A DNA stretch of 29,245 nt from a virus. Below are positions 29,028-29,245 of this stretch, in pieces; position 1 is the first letter of the stretch, and each line of letters begins with the position of its first letter. The DNA is taken from the IMG/VR virus record IMGVR_UViG_3300009154_000203, positions 1 to 29,245 of that record; one strand, written 5' to 3'. Position numbers and translations under genes: made by a program. The notes beneath the pieces were generated by a model. That model worked only from the letters and a program-made list of their open reading frames with translations, searched no databases and was not told the origin of the DNA.

Positions 29028-29051
29028 TTAATGGGATGGTGTCTCCTTTTC

Positions 29052-29107
29052 ACCTCCTTTGGTTCAATCCTATAAACCATAACTCTTTACATATTCTTAA
29101 AGGAGGT
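29052..29107 (+). promoter_or_regulatory. SD-sequestering hairpin (anti-SD ACCTCCTTT / AAAGGAGGT)
   Basis: ACCTCCTTT (29052-29060) is fully complementary to AAAGGAGGT (29099-29107), which contains a consensus Shine-Dalgarno sequence 5 nt before ATG 29112. The 9-bp stem encloses a 38-nt AT-rich loop. The left arm, extended to TCACCTCCTTT (29050-29060), is identical to the usual 3' end of bacterial 16S rRNA. It would mask the ribosome-binding site unless opened. Confidence 0.55.
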
Positions 29108-29111
29108 AGTG

Positions 29112-29168
29112 ATGGTAAAAGGGTATATCTATGAAATTTTTTTGGTTCGGGTGCTGAGTAGAAACTAA
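29112..29168 (+). CDS. 18-codon ORF with consensus SD (leader peptide candidate)
   Basis: MVKGYIYEIFLVRVLSRN, with AAAGGAGG ideally placed upstream. It follows the twin palindromes and precedes, on a circular map, the terminase operon. The SD can be hidden by an upstream arm, so it could act as a regulatory leader peptide. Being so short, it may also be fortuitous. Confidence 0.4.
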   Translation: MVKGYIYEIFLVRVLSRN

Positions 29169-29236
29169 GGGAAAATGCAAGCGACCGTCCCATACCCCCG
29201 TAAGGAATCTTTTTTGTATAACAAAATCTCTCAGCA

Positions 29237-29245
29237 GTGGTCGTA
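29237..29245. repeat. 9-nt terminal direct repeat (copy of bases 1-9)
   Basis: The final nine bases GTGGTCGTA are identical to bases 1-9. A single 9-nt match at exactly the two ends is unlikely by chance. It could be an assembly overlap of a circular molecule, or cohesive-end sequence present at both ends; overhangs of about 9-13 nt are usual for lambda-like phages. Which of these applies cannot be decided from the sequence. Confidence 0.55.

Larger units (their letters stand above)
28841..29245. other. Noncoding right-end regulatory region
   Basis: This is the only stretch longer than 300 bases without a sizeable gene. It holds a terminator (28860-28895), two perfect 15-bp palindromes (28940-28954, 29013-29027), a half-copy (GACCGTCCC, 29183-29191), an anti-SD/SD hairpin (29052-29107) and an 18-codon ORF. 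If the molecule is circular, it joins the 112-nt leader before the small terminase gene, giving about 500 nt of control region that may include the origin or the packaging site. Confidence 0.7.

Noticed and set aside
29071-29076. TATAAA as a -10 promoter box
   Set aside because: The sequence 17 nt upstream (TTTCAC) is a poor -35 box, and a transcript from here would lack the anti-SD arm. Not enough support to list.
1-29245. CRISPR array, tRNA, integrase, reverse transcriptase or diversity-generating element
   Set aside because: No repeat-spacer pattern, cloverleaf, recombinase motif or reverse-transcriptase motif was seen on either strand.

Overview
The window reads as an essentially complete genome of a small tailed phage (siphovirus-like, lambda-type packaging). 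Nearly every base is phage coding sequence, every gene but one lies on the + strand, and many genes overlap by ATGA or TAATG. The last 9 bases (29237-29245) repeat the first 9, which fits a circular or cohesive-ended molecule cut at this point. I see no integrase, classical repressor, tRNA, CRISPR array or host metabolic gene. The host is not identifiable from sequence alone; a lipoprotein plus coiled-coil membrane protein pair that looks like a spanin suggests a double-membraned (Gram-negative type) bacterium.

Layout. (1) 113-6373, packaging and head: small and GpA-type large terminase, a small linker protein, lambda-type portal, an S78-type prohead protease fused to a scaffold-like tail, and the major capsid protein, closed by a strong terminator at 6396-6425. 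(2) 6470-11193, neck and tail: connector-like proteins, two small tail-tube candidates, a G/GT tail chaperone pair made by a -1 frameshift at a CCCAAAC heptamer (8774-8780), and a 496-aa tape measure. (3) 11225-18023, distal tail and host contact: a Ser/Thr-rich 637-aa protein, a glycosyltransferase-like protein, and a 705-aa fibre with three exact 105-bp-period repeats. (4) 18020-19703, lysis: small membrane proteins, a 56-aa lipoprotein, a holin candidate and a GH108-type muramidase. (5) 19708-21128: a calcineurin-like phosphoesterase and a tiny HEVIH protein. (6) 21157-22448, control region: the only minus-strand gene, a divergent spacer with two related palindromes, and two ribbon-helix-helix proteins. 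(7) 22473-28840, early and replication: a coupled chain of microproteins, DNA-binding and Cys-cluster proteins, an archaeo-eukaryotic-type primase, and a helicase that appears split in two by a three-gene coiled-coil cassette. (8) 28841-29245, a noncoding right end with a terminator, two perfect 15-bp palindromes, and a hairpin that can hide a perfect Shine-Dalgarno sequence in front of an 18-codon ORF. On a circular map this lies directly upstream of the terminase genes.

The most unusual signals are: a TTTGACA element repeated 13-15 nt before about ten start codons, too close to the start to be a normal -35 box; the right-end leader with an anti-SD/SD hairpin and twin palindromes; the split helicase; the pairing of a Ser/Thr-rich tail protein with a glycosyltransferase; and a G-quadruplex-capable telomere-like repeat just upstream of the capsid gene. 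All functional names come from motif reading and recalled family features, with no database search.
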